64,000 nt of DNA from Microbulbifer donghaiensis (GCF_900129095.1 NZ_FQVA01000001.1:124001-188000), one strand, 5' to 3'; shown: positions 1-10,055, counted from the stretch's first letter. The notes: generated from the letters alone by a model not told the origin. Translations and numbers: made by a program.

Positions 1-455
1 TTGATGCTGAAAAGCTGAAAGAGCTGCGCGATTCCAGCCCCCTGGGGCGGATCTTCGCCGCGGGCCTGTCCAATTCCCGCCACGGTCGCGATGTGATGAA
101 GGACAGCATTGAAGAGACCGCCAGTCAGGTAGTTCACGATCTGGAGCGTTTTCTCGGCGCGCTCGGCACCATTGCTGCGGTGGCCCCGCTGATCGGCTTG
201 CTGGGCACCGTGCTGGGCATGATTCAGGTATTTACCGCCATCATGCTCGAAGGCACCGGCAATGCCGGGGTGCTGGCGGGTGGTATCAGCCAGGCGCTGA
301 TCACGACCGCTGCCGGCCTGACGGTCGCCATTCCGGCACTGATGGCGCACCGCTATTTCCAGCGCCGCGTGGACAGCATCGTTGTCACCATGGAGCAGGA
401 GGCGGTTAAACTGGTAGACGCACTGCACAGCGATCGCCGTATCGAAGCGGCCTGA
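1..455 (+). CDS. exbB: ExbB/TolQ-type proton channel subunit (5' end outside window)
   Basis: The reading frame is open from the first base (codons begin at position 3) to the stop at 455, so the N-terminus lies outside the window. The visible part has the MotA/TolQ/ExbB core: two hydrophobic segments around the motif GTIAAVAPLIGLLGTVLGMI and the stretch ALITTAAGLTVAIPALMAHR. Family knowledge: ExbB forms the pentameric inner-membrane proton channel that, with ExbD and TonB, energises outer-membrane receptors. The exbD gene follows after 15 bases, so they are co-transcribed. TolQ is the alternative name, but the exbB-exbD-msbA-lpxK order, without tolR/tolA, favours ExbB. The ATG at 93 is internal and is not the true start. 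Confidence 0.92.
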   Translation, partial: DAEKLKELRDSSPLGRIFAAGLSNSRHGRDVMKDSIEETASQVVHDLERFLGALGTIAAVAPLIGLLGTVLGMIQVFTAIMLEGTGNAGVLAGGISQALITTAAGLTVAIPALMAHRYFQRRVDSIVVTMEQEAVKLVDALHSDRRIEAA

Positions 456-470
456 GCGGAGTAGCGAACC

Positions 471-890
471 ATGCAATTTCGCCGCCAGGCCAAAGAGCAG
501 GATGGGGTTAACCTGACGCCGCTGATCGACGTCGTCTTCCTGCTGCTGATTTTCTTTATGGTGTCCACCACCTTCACCAAAGAGAGCCACCTTAAACTGA
601 ACCTGCCCGAAGCGGCGGGAACCCAGCCAGAGAATCCGCCACGTGCCGTGGAGGTGCTGATCAATGCGGATGGCTCCTATTCGGTGGATGGTCGCCCGCT
701 AATCAATAAAAAACTGACTACCCTGAAATCGGCGCTGTCGGAAGTTTCCGCGGGCGAGTACAATCGCCCCCTCGTGATTACCGCCGACGCCACCGCCCAG
801 CACCAGGCCGTGGTGCGGGCCATGGATGCCGCGGGACAGTTGGGGTTCGTGAATCTCAGTATTACCACGCGGCAGCCGGAAGATAACTAA
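471..890 (+). CDS. exbD: ExbD/TolR-type biopolymer transport protein
   Basis: A 139-residue protein with a short cytoplasmic N-terminus, one transmembrane helix at about residues 18-38 (VNLTPLIDVVFLLLIFFMVS) and a periplasmic domain. The Asp within PLIDVVF is the conserved proton-path residue of the ExbD/TolR family. It works with ExbB in the TonB energising complex of the inner membrane. Length fits ExbD (about 130-145 residues). The start ATG is preceded by GCGGAGTAG, an acceptable ribosome binding site. It is followed by about 150 bases before msbA, so the lipid A genes may have their own promoter, although no strong one is obvious. Confidence 0.93.
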   Translation: MQFRRQAKEQDGVNLTPLIDVVFLLLIFFMVSTTFTKESHLKLNLPEAAGTQPENPPRAVEVLINADGSYSVDGRPLINKKLTTLKSALSEVSAGEYNRPLVITADATAQHQAVVRAMDAAGQLGFVNLSITTRQPEDN

Positions 891-1045
891 CTCCTCGCGA
901 AGCGCGCCGCGCCTGGATGTCTACAGTGAAATGGCGCCGACAGATGGCAGTTTCACTGCCGTGCTGCCGGCGTTTGTCGACTCTATGGTTTTTGCTCACG
1001 GTAGTGTGAGCGCCGGGCTTGCGAGGGGCTCAGTCGATAGTTTGT

Positions 1046-2875
1046 ATGGATAGAGTCAAGACGCCCCCGAGCAGGCCGCAGCGCGGGGCGGAAACCTACC
1101 GCCGCCTGCTTTCCTATGCACTGCCTCACTGGCCGATCTTCGCCCTCTCTGTGGCGGGGTTTCTGCTGTTCTCCACCATGGGAGTCAGCCTGATCGCGGT
1201 TACCGAGCTGCTGCTCGATGCGGTCGGTGCCGGTATCCAGGAGAGCCGTGGCTTTCTGGCCAAAATAGTCGCCTCTCATTTCCCCGGTGGCGTCATGCCA
1301 CAGGAGACGGCGCGCTGGCTGATACCGCTGGCGATGCTGCTGATCATCGTGTTGCGTGCCTGCGGTAATTTTATCGGGAGTTACGGCCTGGCCTATGTGG
1401 CGCGCTCGGTGATCCACCGACTGCGTACGGAGTTGTTCGAGAAAATCGGCCAGCTGCCCAGTGCCTATTTCGACCGCTATACCAGCGCCTATCTGATCTC
1501 CAAGGTTTCCTACAACGTCGAGCAGGTAACGAACTCCATCACCAAGGCGGTGAAGGTGCTGCTGCGTGAATCCTTTACCACCATCGGGCTGCTGATTTAC
1601 CTGCTGCTGGTGAACTGGAAACTGACACTGACCTTTTTCCTGTTCGCGCCACTGATCGCCTTTATCGTACGCAGTGTCGGCAAACGCTTCCGCAAGCTGA
1701 GCCACCGCATCCAGAACACCATGGGTGATGTCACCCACGTTACCCAGGAGGCAATTAACGGCTATCACGTCGTGCGGATGTACGGCGGCCAGGGTTATGA
1801 AAACCAGCGATTCGAGACCGCCAGCGACAACAACCGTCAGCAGTTTATGAAACTGGTGGTGGCGGATAATGCCAGCGTATCGGTGATCCAGATCCTCGTC
1901 GGCCTCTCCACGGCGACGATTGTCTGGCTGGCGCTGGCGCCCGGCATGGTCGAGTCGATGACTGCGGGGGTCTTCGCGGCTTACATTGGCGCTGCCGCGT
2001 CCCTGGCCAAACCGGTGCGCAGCCTGTCGGAGGTGTTCGCGGATATTCAGAAAGGTATCGCCGCCGCCGAGAGTATTTTCGAAGTCATCGATGCACCCAA
2101 AGAGCCGCAGGGCGGGGCGTCTCGCTTGCCGGAGCCTGTGCGGGGTGCAGTCACCTTTGAGAATCTCGGGTTCCGTTACGACCAGGCGGCACCGGCAGTG
2201 CTAACTGACATAAGCTTTGCGGTGGAGCCGGGGCAAACGGTGGCGCTGGTTGGGGCCTCCGGTTCGGGCAAGAGCACCCTGGTGAGCCTGCTGGCTCGAT
2301 TCTATGAACCTTCCAATGGCCGTATTCTGATCGATGGGGTGGATATCAGTGGGGTGCCGCTGACAGACCTGCGCCACCACATCAGCATGGTGTCGCAAAA
2401 TATCGTGCTGTTTAACGATAGCGTGTACCGCAATATCGCCTACGGCGAACTGCAAAATGCCACACCGGAACAGGTGCGACACGCCGTTGAGCTGGCGCAC
2501 GCCAGCGAATTCGTCAATGAGTTGCCGCAGGGGTTGGATACGGTACTGGGGGATAACGCGCAGATGTTGTCCGGCGGCCAGCGCCAGCGCCTCGCCATTG
2601 CCCGTGCCCTGCTGAAAGACGCGCCGATCCTGATTCTCGATGAAGCCACTTCGGCCCTGGATAACGAATCCGAGCGCGCTATCCAATTGGCCCTGGCCGA
2701 GGTGATGAAAAATCGCACTACCTTTGTCATAGCCCACCGCCTGAGTACCATCGAGAATGCCGAGCGCATTTTGGTGATGGAGCAGGGGCGAATCGTCGAG
2801 AGTGGTAACCACGCCGAGCTGCTCGCCGAGGGCGGTCGCTACGCGACCCTGTTACAACAGCAAACCGCTGGATAA
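1046..2875 (+). CDS. msbA: Lipid A export ATP-binding/permease protein MsbA
   Basis: About 609 residues. An N-terminal ABC exporter membrane domain (six hydrophobic helices, roughly residues 25-310) is followed by a nucleotide-binding domain with Walker A GASGSGKST near residue 405, signature LSGGQRQRLAIARALL near 508, Walker B ILILDEATSALD near 530 and the H-loop AHRLST. MsbA flips lipid A-core across the inner membrane. The adjacent lpxK and kdsB, which act just before and after in lipopolysaccharide synthesis, support MsbA over a drug exporter. The start is uncertain: ATG at 1046 is used; an in-frame TTG at 1019 would add nine residues. Only 13 bases separate its stop from lpxK. Confidence 0.9.
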   Translation: MDRVKTPPSRPQRGAETYRRLLSYALPHWPIFALSVAGFLLFSTMGVSLIAVTELLLDAVGAGIQESRGFLAKIVASHFPGGVMPQETARWLIPLAMLLIIVLRACGNFIGSYGLAYVARSVIHRLRTELFEKIGQLPSAYFDRYTSAYLISKVSYNVEQVTNSITKAVKVLLRESFTTIGLLIYLLLVNWKLTLTFFLFAPLIAFIVRSVGKRFRKLSHRIQNTMGDVTHVTQEAINGYHVVRMYGGQGYENQRFETASDNNRQQFMKLVVADNASVSVIQILVGLSTATIVWLALAPGMVESMTAGVFAAYIGAAASLAKPVRSLSEVFADIQKGIAAAESIFEVIDAPKEPQGGASRLPEPVRGAVTFENLGFRYDQAAPAVLTDISFAVEPGQTVALVGASGSGKSTLVSLLARFYEPSNGRILIDGVDISGVPLTDLRHHISMVSQNIVLFNDSVYRNIAYGELQNATPEQVRHAVELAHASEFVNELPQGLDTVLGDNAQMLSGGQRQRLAIARALLKDAPILILDEATSALDNESERAIQLALAEVMKNRTTFVIAHRLSTIENAERILVMEQGRIVESGNHAELLAEGGRYATLLQQQTAG

Positions 2876-2888
2876 GGCATCACACGCA

Positions 2889-3920
2889 ATGTCACTGGAA
2901 GACTGGTTCAACAAGCGCTGGTATCCGGAGGAGCGGCAGGAAAGTACCCTGCCGCTGCTGGCTCCGCTGGAGTCACTGTACGGATTTGTCAGCGGGAACC
3001 GCCGTAATGCGAGTCTCAATAATCCGCCGGCAGCGCTGCCGGTACCGGTCATTGTGGTGGGCAATATCACCGTTGGCGGCGCGGGCAAAACGCCGCTGGT
3101 GGCCGAGCTGGCACGCTGGCTGCGGGAGCGGGGCAGAAACCCGGGTATCGTCAGCCGCGGCTATGGCGGTCGGGCCAGGCAGTATCCTTACCAGGTGACC
3201 GCGCAATCGCATCCCCTGGAGTCCGGTGACGAGCCGTTGATGCTGCATCTGGTAACCGGCCTGCCGGTGATGGTGTCGCCGAACCGGGCCGAGGCGGCGC
3301 GGGCCCTGGTGGACTATCACCAGTGCGATGTGATTCTGTCTGACGACGGCCTGCAGCACTATTCGTTGTGGCGCAGCTTCGAAATCTGTGTCGTCGACGG
3401 GCACCGCGGGCTCGGCAATGGCCGCCTGTTGCCGCGCGGACCGCTGCGCGAGCCCACCGAGCGGCTTCGCACTGTGGACCTGGTGGTGGTCAACGGTGAG
3501 CCCGAGGGCAGGGTAAAACAGCAGTGTGGCGATTTCCTCGAATTCCAGATGACGCTGGAGCCCGCCAGTTGGCACCAGTTCAACCTTGACCAGACTTCGA
3601 CGCTGAAATTGACCTCGGGCCCCGAGCCGGGTCCCTGTCACGGGGTTGCCGCTATCGGCAATCCGGGTCGCTTTTTCCGCGAGCTGCGGCAACTGGGATT
3701 CCGGGTCACGGAACAGGCGTTTGCCGACCACCACCAGTTCACGCAGCAGGAACTTCAGTTCGACGGTGAGACACCGGTGATCATGACGATGAAAGACGCG
3801 GTCAAATGCCGTGATTTCTGGCAGAGTCACTGGTGGGCACTGGAAGTGCGGGCCCGTTTACCGGATGTCTTCTACCAGAGAATTCATCATCATCTGCAAC
3901 AGTTTTCCGACAATGAATAA
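2889..3920 (+). CDS. lpxK: Tetraacyldisaccharide 4'-kinase LpxK
   Basis: A 343-residue inner-membrane-associated kinase that phosphorylates the 4' position of the lipid A disaccharide precursor (Raetz pathway). The N-terminus [12 protein letters not shown] matches the family, and the unusual P-loop [14 protein letters not shown] sits at about residues 56-70. The DDGLQHY motif, typical of LpxK, is near residue 155. The chosen ATG gives the family length; an upstream in-frame start at 2802 would overlap msbA and add a non-homologous leader. It overlaps kdsB by 8 bases, consistent with translational coupling in an msbA-lpxK-kdsB-murB operon. Confidence 0.95.
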   Translation: MSLEDWFNKRWYPEERQESTLPLLAPLESLYGFVSGNRRNASLNNPPAALPVPVIVVGNITVGGAGKTPLVAELARWLRERGRNPGIVSRGYGGRARQYPYQVTAQSHPLESGDEPLMLHLVTGLPVMVSPNRAEAARALVDYHQCDVILSDDGLQHYSLWRSFEICVVDGHRGLGNGRLLPRGPLREPTERLRTVDLVVVNGEPEGRVKQQCGDFLEFQMTLEPASWHQFNLDQTSTLKLTSGPEPGPCHGVAAIGNPGRFFRELRQLGFRVTEQAFADHHQFTQQELQFDGETPVIMTMKDAVKCRDFWQSHWWALEVRARLPDVFYQRIHHHLQQFSDNE

Positions 3921-4680
3921 CAGTCCTTCTTTCGATGTGATCATCCCGGCGCGGTTCGGTTCGAGTCGCCTGCCGGGCAAGCCGCTGGCAGATATCGGCG
4001 GCAAGCCAATGGTGCAGCACGTCTACCTGCGCGCGCGAGAGAGCAGCGCGGAGCGGGTAATCGTTGCCACCGACGATATGCGTGTGGCGGAGGCCGTGCG
4101 CGCATTCGGTGGTGAGGTCTGCATGACATCGGCGGATCACGCCTCTGGCACCGATCGTTTGCAGGAGGTCGCGACCAACCTGGGGCTCTCCGGCGATCGT
4201 ATTCTGGTAAATGTACAGGGGGACGAGCCACTGATCCCGCCGCAAGTCATCGACCAGGTGGCTGCCAACCTGGCGGCCAATACAAGCGCTGGCGTTGCGA
4301 CGCTGGCGGAGCCGATTCGCAGCCTGGGAGATTTTCGCAACCCGAATATCGTCAAGGTCGTTGCGGCGGAATCCGGTCTGGCACGTTATTTTTCCCGCGC
4401 TCCAGTGCCCTGGCCGCGCGATGCGTTTGCGGTGGATGCCGCCGAGTTGCCAGCCGGCCTGGAGCCGCGTAGGCACATTGGAATCTATGCTTATCGGGTT
4501 GCCTTGCTCAATCGCTTTGTATCCTGGCCGGTGGCGCCCCTTGAGCACTTCGAGGCGCTGGAGCAGCTGCGCTTCCTGTATCACGACGAAAATATCCACG
4601 TGGCGGATGCTTGTCAGGAAGTTCCCGGCGGTGTAGATACCGAGCAGGACCTGCAGCGTATGCGGGCGTTATTGGGCTAG
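3913..4680 (+). CDS. kdsB: 3-deoxy-manno-octulosonate cytidylyltransferase (CMP-KDO synthetase)
   Basis: A 255-residue cytosolic nucleotidyltransferase that activates Kdo with CTP for transfer to lipid A. The N-terminal [16 protein letters not shown] motif (about residues 9-24) and the NVQGDEPLI motif near residue 98 are the CTP and metal binding signatures of KdsB. The start ATG lies inside the last codons of lpxK and gives the usual family length of about 250. The ORF can be extended upstream to 3811, but that part is lpxK sequence read in another frame. Confidence 0.95.
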   Translation: MNNSPSFDVIIPARFGSSRLPGKPLADIGGKPMVQHVYLRARESSAERVIVATDDMRVAEAVRAFGGEVCMTSADHASGTDRLQEVATNLGLSGDRILVNVQGDEPLIPPQVIDQVAANLAANTSAGVATLAEPIRSLGDFRNPNIVKVVAAESGLARYFSRAPVPWPRDAFAVDAAELPAGLEPRRHIGIYAYRVALLNRFVSWPVAPLEHFEALEQLRFLYHDENIHVADACQEVPGGVDTEQDLQRMRALLG

Positions 4681-4693
4681 AGCCGTTCCGTCG

Positions 4694-5710
4694 ATGATTG
4701 AGACCGATGTAGATTTACAGCCACTAAACACCCTGGCCATTGCCGCTCGAACGGCATACTTTGCCCGGGTCGAGAATATCGAGGAGCTGCGAGAAGCACT
4801 CGCCTTCGCTCGCGCAAAAAAACTATCGATACTTCCCCTGGGCGGTGGCAGCAATATAGTGCTGACCGGGGATTTCCCGGGCCTGGTGATTTTGATTGAA
4901 ATGGCCGGCCTGACGCTGGAAAAAAATTTGCGTGGCACCAGAGTGAGTGCGGCGGCCGGGGAAAACTGGCATCGGCTCGTCATGCAGACGACGGAGCAGG
5001 GGCTGGGCGGCCTGGAGAATCTCGCATTGATTCCCGGGAAAATAGGGGCCGCGCCAATCCAGAATATCGGTGCCTACGGCGTGGAGCTGCGGGATACGTT
5101 TACGGATTTGCTGGCTGTGCATATTCCCACTGGTGAGTTGCACGTCTTTTCCAATAAAGACTGCCAGTTCGGCTACCGCGACAGCGCTTTCAAAGGCGCC
5201 GCCCGGGATCAGTACATCATCACGCAGGTGAGCCTGCAGCTGCCGGCAGACTGGCAAGCGCGGCTGGACTATCCCGCCCTGCGGCAATTTTTCACCGAGC
5301 GTGGGCAGGACACCGCGTCACTTACGCCGGCGGCAGTGGCGGCGGCAGTGATCGATATTCGCAACAGCAAATTGCCTTCTCCGGATGACATTCCCAACGC
5401 CGGGAGTTTCTTCAAAAACCCTTTGGTTGACGCGGACTGTTACCGTAGCCTCAAGGCGGCACACCCCGATCTGGTGGCCTTTGCGGCCGGCGACCAATGG
5501 AAGCTGGCAGCTGGTTGGCTGATAGACCGGGCAGGGTGGCGCGGGAAGCGGCGCAACTCGGTGGGTGTGCACGATCGCCAGGCGTTGGTGCTGGTGAATC
5601 CCGGTCGCGGTAGCGGTGCCGAGGTGACCTGTCTTGCGGAAGAGATCGCGGAGGATATTCGGGCCAAGTTCGGCGTCAACCTGGAGCCGGAGCCCCGTTA
5701 CTACCCCTGA
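4694..5710 (+). CDS. murB: UDP-N-acetylenolpyruvoylglucosamine reductase MurB
   Basis: A 338-residue FAD enzyme that reduces UDP-GlcNAc-enolpyruvate to UDP-MurNAc with NADPH in peptidoglycan synthesis. An N-terminal FAD-binding part contains LGGGSNIVLTGD near residue 50. The catalytic residues of type I MurB are visible: Arg in FGYRDSAFK, Ser238 in NAGSFFKNP, and Glu in the C-terminal LEPEPRYY. Length matches the Escherichia coli enzyme. It follows kdsB by 13 bases and is probably the last gene of the envelope operon. Confidence 0.95.
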   Translation: MIETDVDLQPLNTLAIAARTAYFARVENIEELREALAFARAKKLSILPLGGGSNIVLTGDFPGLVILIEMAGLTLEKNLRGTRVSAAAGENWHRLVMQTTEQGLGGLENLALIPGKIGAAPIQNIGAYGVELRDTFTDLLAVHIPTGELHVFSNKDCQFGYRDSAFKGAARDQYIITQVSLQLPADWQARLDYPALRQFFTERGQDTASLTPAAVAAAVIDIRNSKLPSPDDIPNAGSFFKNPLVDADCYRSLKAAHPDLVAFAAGDQWKLAAGWLIDRAGWRGKRRNSVGVHDRQALVLVNPGRGSGAEVTCLAEEIAEDIRAKFGVNLEPEPRYYP

Positions 5711-5815
5711 TCGACGGTGGGGACGGCGTGTTTTCGGGTGCGAGGGTAAGGCTTGGTTGTTCGACCGTTGCGCTGTAGATGTCTGGGCCTTCTTTGCTGA
5801 GCGGTGTGGTAACAC

Positions 5816-6469
5816 TTGGACGAGCATAGTTTCATCGCTGCCGCCGAGGCGCTGGCAAGTGCGAGTGCGGATTGCGAGTGGCCGGATCTGGCTCCCGGCA
5901 GTGCATTGTTGATCCGGAGGTGGCTGTCCCCCGCCGAGTGCGCAGCGTTTTACGAGGCGTGTCTGCAGCGCCTGCAATGGGAACAGCCGCAGGTACGCCT
6001 GTTCGGCAAGTCCCACCCTGTACCGCGCCGCCACGCCTTTGTCGGCGACCCTGGTGTGATCTATCGCTGGTCGGGTCTGGAACAGCGACCGCAGTCCTGG
6101 ATAGAACCGCTGGATATAATCAGGTCGCGACTGGCGGATGCGGGTTTCCGGTTCAATTCGGTACTCGCCAACCATTACCGTGGCGGTGCGGACAGCATGG
6201 GTTGGCATGCGGACAACGAAAAAGAGCTGGGGCACTGGCCGGTTGTTGCGACTGTCAGCCTCGGCGAGGAGCGCCGGCTGGCTTTCAAGCGGCGCGACGG
6301 GGCGGCGCGCCTGTCGTTGGATCTGCCCGATGGCTCACTGCTGTTGACGTCCGGCAAGGTGCAGCACTACTGGCTGCATGGTGTCACCAAAAGCCGACGT
6401 CAGTTGCGGGGGAGAGTCAGCCTGACGTTCCGCCATATAAATGGCCGTTATATGGATAGTAAAAATTGA
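5816..6469 (+). CDS. AlkB-family 2-oxoglutarate/Fe(II) dioxygenase
   Basis: A 217-residue protein with the double-stranded beta-helix of AlkB-type oxygenases. The iron ligands are visible as H131 and D133 (GWHADNE) and H188 (YWLHGV), and the 2-oxoglutarate-binding arginines as R200 and R206 (RGRVSLTFRH). Family members demethylate alkylated DNA or RNA bases. The sequence resembles the short ALKBH2/AlkB2-like bacterial group rather than classical Ada-linked AlkB, so no symbol is given. The start is a TTG; no in-frame ATG exists before the catalytic core. It is a stand-alone gene between murB and the response regulator gene. Confidence 0.85.
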   Translation: MDEHSFIAAAEALASASADCEWPDLAPGSALLIRRWLSPAECAAFYEACLQRLQWEQPQVRLFGKSHPVPRRHAFVGDPGVIYRWSGLEQRPQSWIEPLDIIRSRLADAGFRFNSVLANHYRGGADSMGWHADNEKELGHWPVVATVSLGEERRLAFKRRDGAARLSLDLPDGSLLLTSGKVQHYWLHGVTKSRRQLRGRVSLTFRHINGRYMDSKN

Positions 6470-6677
6470 ACGGTTAAAGTCTATTCTGCAGCATTTGAAA
6501 CGCTAGTCTCGCTTTCCAGCAGCGTATTTGTCTGGTATGTTGCGAGAAGGCTCTGTGGATGGATCTATGCGAGGTGTTGGGCCTCGTGGGCAATAACAAG
6601 AACGCAGTTAAAAGAGCGCGTGCGACCGAGGAATTTGCGCAACGCAGCCACTGCATTTATCCGTAGTTGGGGCTAAA

Positions 6678-7331
6678 TTGATCAAAGTCTTAGTGGTGGA
6701 CGATCACGACCTGGTGCGCATGGGAATATCGCGCATGCTGGGTGATGTCAGTGGCGTACAGGTTGTTGGCGAAGCGAATAGCGGCGAAGAGGCGCTGGCG
6801 TTTGTGCGCCAGTCCGAAGTCGATGTCATCCTGATGGACGTCAAGATGCCTGGCATGGGCGGTCTTGAGGCCACTCGCAAGCTACTTTCCCGCTGCCCTG
6901 AAGCCAAGGTCATCGCCGTGAGTGCACTGGATGACGACCTGTTTCCGGGGCGGTTGATGCAGGCCGGCGCGATGGGCTATGTGACCAAGGGGGCCGACCT
7001 GGAGGAAATGGTCAGAGCTATCCGGACGGTCGTATCCGGTGATGTGTTTATCAGCAGCTCCATGGCCACCAAGATGGCCATGCGCAATGTCAGTGGTAAG
7101 TCGGATAAAAATTCGCCATTTGACGATCTGTCCAAGCGCGAGCTGCAAATTGCCGATATGATCGTCAACGGTACCAAGGTGGCGGAAATCGCCGAAAGCC
7201 TGTCGGTCAGCCCCAAAACGGTAAACAGCTACCGCTATCGCATATTCGAAAAGATGGGTATTCACAGTGATGTGGAGCTGACGCTGCTGGCGGTGAAATA
7301 CCAGATGCTGGATCCTGAGGCCGCCGTTTAA
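6678..7331 (+). CDS. uvrY: UvrY/GacA-type response regulator
   Basis: A 217-residue NarL/FixJ-class regulator. The receiver domain begins MIKVLVVDDHDLVRMGISRM, has its phospho-acceptor Asp in LMDVKMPG (about residue 54), and is followed by a LuxR-type helix-turn-helix at about residues 150-210 (LSKRELQIADMIVNGTKVAEIAE). The beginning is nearly that of Pseudomonas GacA. Translation appears to start at a TTG, because the family N-terminus starts exactly there. GacA/UvrY, paired with GacS/BarA, activates CsrB/RsmZ-type small RNAs. Its position immediately before uvrC is conserved across gammaproteobacteria. No cognate kinase gene is adjacent. Confidence 0.93.
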   Translation: MIKVLVVDDHDLVRMGISRMLGDVSGVQVVGEANSGEEALAFVRQSEVDVILMDVKMPGMGGLEATRKLLSRCPEAKVIAVSALDDDLFPGRLMQAGAMGYVTKGADLEEMVRAIRTVVSGDVFISSSMATKMAMRNVSGKSDKNSPFDDLSKRELQIADMIVNGTKVAEIAESLSVSPKTVNSYRYRIFEKMGIHSDVELTLLAVKYQMLDPEAAV

Positions 7332-7406
7332 TCCCGGAATATTTTGCGGGGCGTGGCCCGGCCGGGAGGGCGAATAGATCGCCCTCCATTTCCATTTGAC
7401 TGCCAG

Positions 7407-9221
7407 ATGTTCGACAGCAAACGTTTCCTATCGACCGTTACCCGCAAGCCCGGCGTTTACCAGATGTTCGACGCCGAAGGCAAAATCCTCTATGTGGGTA
7501 AGGCCAAAAACCTGCGCAACCGCCTGGCCAGTTATTTTCGCGCGTCTGGCCTTACCGCCAAGACCATGGCGCTGGTGCAGCGCATCGACAGTATCGAAGT
7601 TACTGTCACCCGCAGTGAAACAGAGGCGCTGGTACTCGAGCAGAGCCTGATCAAGTCCCAGCGGCCGCCCTACAACGTCATGCTGAAGGATGACAAGGGC
7701 TACCCTTACATTTTCCTGTCGAGCAAAGACACCTTTCCGCGTATCGCCTTTCATCGCGGCGCCAAGCGAAAGAAGGGTCAGTATTTCGGTCCTTTTCCCA
7801 ACGCATCCTCCGTGCGCGACAGCCTGAACTTCCTGCAGAAGACTTTTCGTATTCGCTCCTGTGAGGACAGTGTGTTCCGCAATCGCTCGCGCCCATGCCT
7901 GCAATACCAGATCCAGCGATGTACGGCTCCCTGTGTCGACTTTATCAGCGAAGCGGACTACCGGCAGGACGTCCGTCACGCAGAAATGTTCCTCAGCGGA
8001 AAGAGCGACAATATTGTCCGCGAGCTTGCCGACGAAATGGACCAGGCCTCACGGAAATTGGAATTCGAGAGAGCGGCACACCTGCGCGATCAGATTTCCG
8101 CCCTGCGGCGACTGCAGGCGGACCAGGTGGCCGAGCGTTCTCACGGCGATGTTGATGTGCTGGGTGTTGCCAGCCAGGGCGGCACTTGTTGTGTGCACAT
8201 CCTGTTTATCCGCCAGGGTCGCATACTTGGTAGTCGCAGCTATTTCCCGGATGAGCGGCTGGGGCTTTCCAGCGCCGAGTTGTTGTCCGCTTTTATCCCT
8301 CAGTTCTATCTCGGCAGCCAGCGCGAAGTGCCCAGGGAAATTTTGATTTCCGAGCCGATTGACGACCTGGAGGCGTTGCAGCAGGTCCTGGGCGAACAGA
8401 GCGGTCGCGAGATTTCGATAGTGCACCGCTTAAGGGGCAGTCGTGCCACCTGGGTAACCATGGCACAGCAGGCCGCGGAGCAAAATCTCAACAGTCGCAC
8501 TGCAGCGCAGCAAAAGCTACAGGATCGTTTCGAGGCTCTGCAGGAAACGCTGCAGCTGGAGCAATTGCCGGAGCGGCTCGAGTGTTTCGATATCAGCCAC
8601 TCCAGCGGCGAGGCAACGGTCGCATCGTGCGTGGTGTTCGATACCGGTGGGCCGGTCAAATCTGACTACCGGCGTTTCAACATTGAAAACATCCAGGCCG
8701 GTGACGACTATGCGGCCATGGCGCAGGCGCTCAAGCGCCGCTATACGCGCCTGTCGAGCGGGGAGGGTAAGTTCCCGAATATCCTGTTGATCGATGGCGG
8801 CAAGGGGCAGGTAAGCCAGGCGGTGGAAGCCCTCAACGAACTTGGCGTGGTCGGCGTGCAGATCATTGGCGTCGCCAAAGGCACAACCCGCAAGGCGGGC
8901 TTCGAAACTCTGCATGTGGTGGCCAGCGGCAAAGAGCTGGTGCTGGCTGCGGATTCGCCGGCGCTGCACTTAATCCAGCAAGTGCGCGATGAGGCCCACC
9001 GATTCGCGATTACCGGTCACCGCCAGCGGCGCGATAAAAAGCGGCGCGAATCACCGTTGGAGGGTATTGCCGGTGTGGGGCCGACGCGACGCCGCGCACT
9101 ACTGCGCCATTTTGGAGGACTGCAGGAGATACGGCGGGCGTCGGTGGATGAAATCGCCGGGGTGGAGGGAGTCAGTCGCAAGCTGGCTCAAGATATATAC
9201 TCTGTCCTGCACAATGAATAA
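7407..9221 (+). CDS. uvrC: UvrABC system protein C (excinuclease subunit)
   Basis: A 604-residue nucleotide-excision-repair nuclease that makes both incisions around a lesion after UvrAB recognition. Domains in order: GIY-YIG nuclease (PGVYQMF ... ILYVGKAKNLRNRL, residues about 12-40), a cysteine-bearing linker, the UVR motif (KLEFERAAHLRDQI near 215), an RNase H-like second nuclease domain beginning near FDISHSSGE at about 395, and C-terminal helix-hairpin-helix repeats (GVGPTRRRALLRHFGG). The ATG at 7407 gives the family N-terminus MFDSKRFL; an upstream TTG at 7344 adds non-homologous sequence. It lies 75 bases after uvrY. Confidence 0.96.
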   Translation: MFDSKRFLSTVTRKPGVYQMFDAEGKILYVGKAKNLRNRLASYFRASGLTAKTMALVQRIDSIEVTVTRSETEALVLEQSLIKSQRPPYNVMLKDDKGYPYIFLSSKDTFPRIAFHRGAKRKKGQYFGPFPNASSVRDSLNFLQKTFRIRSCEDSVFRNRSRPCLQYQIQRCTAPCVDFISEADYRQDVRHAEMFLSGKSDNIVRELADEMDQASRKLEFERAAHLRDQISALRRLQADQVAERSHGDVDVLGVASQGGTCCVHILFIRQGRILGSRSYFPDERLGLSSAELLSAFIPQFYLGSQREVPREILISEPIDDLEALQQVLGEQSGREISIVHRLRGSRATWVTMAQQAAEQNLNSRTAAQQKLQDRFEALQETLQLEQLPERLECFDISHSSGEATVASCVVFDTGGPVKSDYRRFNIENIQAGDDYAAMAQALKRRYTRLSSGEGKFPNILLIDGGKGQVSQAVEALNELGVVGVQIIGVAKGTTRKAGFETLHVVASGKELVLAADSPALHLIQQVRDEAHRFAITGHRQRRDKKRRESPLEGIAGVGPTRRRALLRHFGGLQEIRRASVDEIAGVEGVSRKLAQDIYSVLHNE

Positions 9222-9326
9222 CCACTCGCGGGTGTTCAAAAAAATTTAACGGAAGGCGTCCTGATGGGCGTTTCAATTTGTGCGATGGCTTGATAAGTTA
9301 CGCCCACCGTAAGTACAGGGAAAACC

Positions 9327-9896
9327 ATGACACTCGCCAACCAATTGACACTGCTTCGCGTCGCACTGATACCCGTATTCGTGGTGGTTTTCTACCTTCC
9401 CTACAAATGGAGCTATATCGCCTCCGCGGTTATTTTTGCCGCTGCCGCTGCAACAGACTGGTTGGATGGCTATATTGCCCGCAAACTCAATCAGAGCACG
9501 CCGTTTGGCGCCTTTCTCGATCCTGTTGCCGACAAACTGATGGTGGCCACTGCTCTGGTGCTGCTGGTCGGCCTGCATAAGAATCCCTGGTTTACGATCA
9601 CCGCCGCGGTGATCATCGGCCGTGAAATCGCTGTTTCCGGGTTGCGAGAATGGATGGCGGAACTCGGCCAGCGCAGTAGCGTTGCGGTCAACTACGTCGG
9701 CAAGATAAAGACCACGGCACAGATGGCAGCGATCATTGTGCTGTTGGCATTCGATGTGCGTGATTATCCGATTATGGAAAAGATTGGCTACGTTCTGCTT
9801 TACGTGGCCGCGGCGCTGACCTTGTGGACAATGGTGATTTACCTTCGCGCGGCCTGGCCGACGCTTACCAGCGACGAACATAGCGGCGAAAGTTAA
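9327..9896 (+). CDS. pgsA: CDP-diacylglycerol-glycerol-3-phosphate 3-phosphatidyltransferase
   Basis: A 189-residue inner-membrane enzyme that makes phosphatidylglycerol-phosphate, the committed step to phosphatidylglycerol and cardiolipin. The CDP-alcohol phosphotransferase signature is complete: D-G-x2-A-R-x8-G-x3-D-x3-D spans WLDGYIARK through FLDPVADK (about residues 47-70). Four or more hydrophobic helices are present. The uvrY-uvrC-pgsA-tRNA order is that of Escherichia coli. An inverted repeat (9907-9914 with 9921-9928) follows shortly after the stop and may form the transcript end, but it lacks a T-run. Confidence 0.95.
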   Translation: MTLANQLTLLRVALIPVFVVVFYLPYKWSYIASAVIFAAAAATDWLDGYIARKLNQSTPFGAFLDPVADKLMVATALVLLVGLHKNPWFTITAAVIIGREIAVSGLREWMAELGQRSSVAVNYVGKIKTTAQMAAIIVLLAFDVRDYPIMEKIGYVLLYVAAALTLWTMVIYLRAAWPTLTSDEHSGES

Positions 9897-10055
9897 GTTG
9901 CAATTGTCGAAGAGAGGAAACTCTTCGATGCGTGGTGGCTAGTCGAAGCTCGGCCTGGATGCAGGCGCTGCGTCTTTTCTTGCCTCAACCCGTCGCGCTC
10001 AGCTGGAGTCGGTGTCTCCTGGGGGCTATAAGGTCGGGGGGGTGCAGTATTGATT
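9897..10055. other. Intergenic region between pgsA and the tRNA operon
   Basis: Convergent space downstream of pgsA (plus strand) and the tRNA-Leu gene (minus strand). It holds an 8-bp inverted repeat TCGAAGAG/CTCTTCGA (9907-9928, 6-base loop), a likely RNA hairpin at the end of the pgsA transcript. No convincing ORF is seen. Confidence 0.4.
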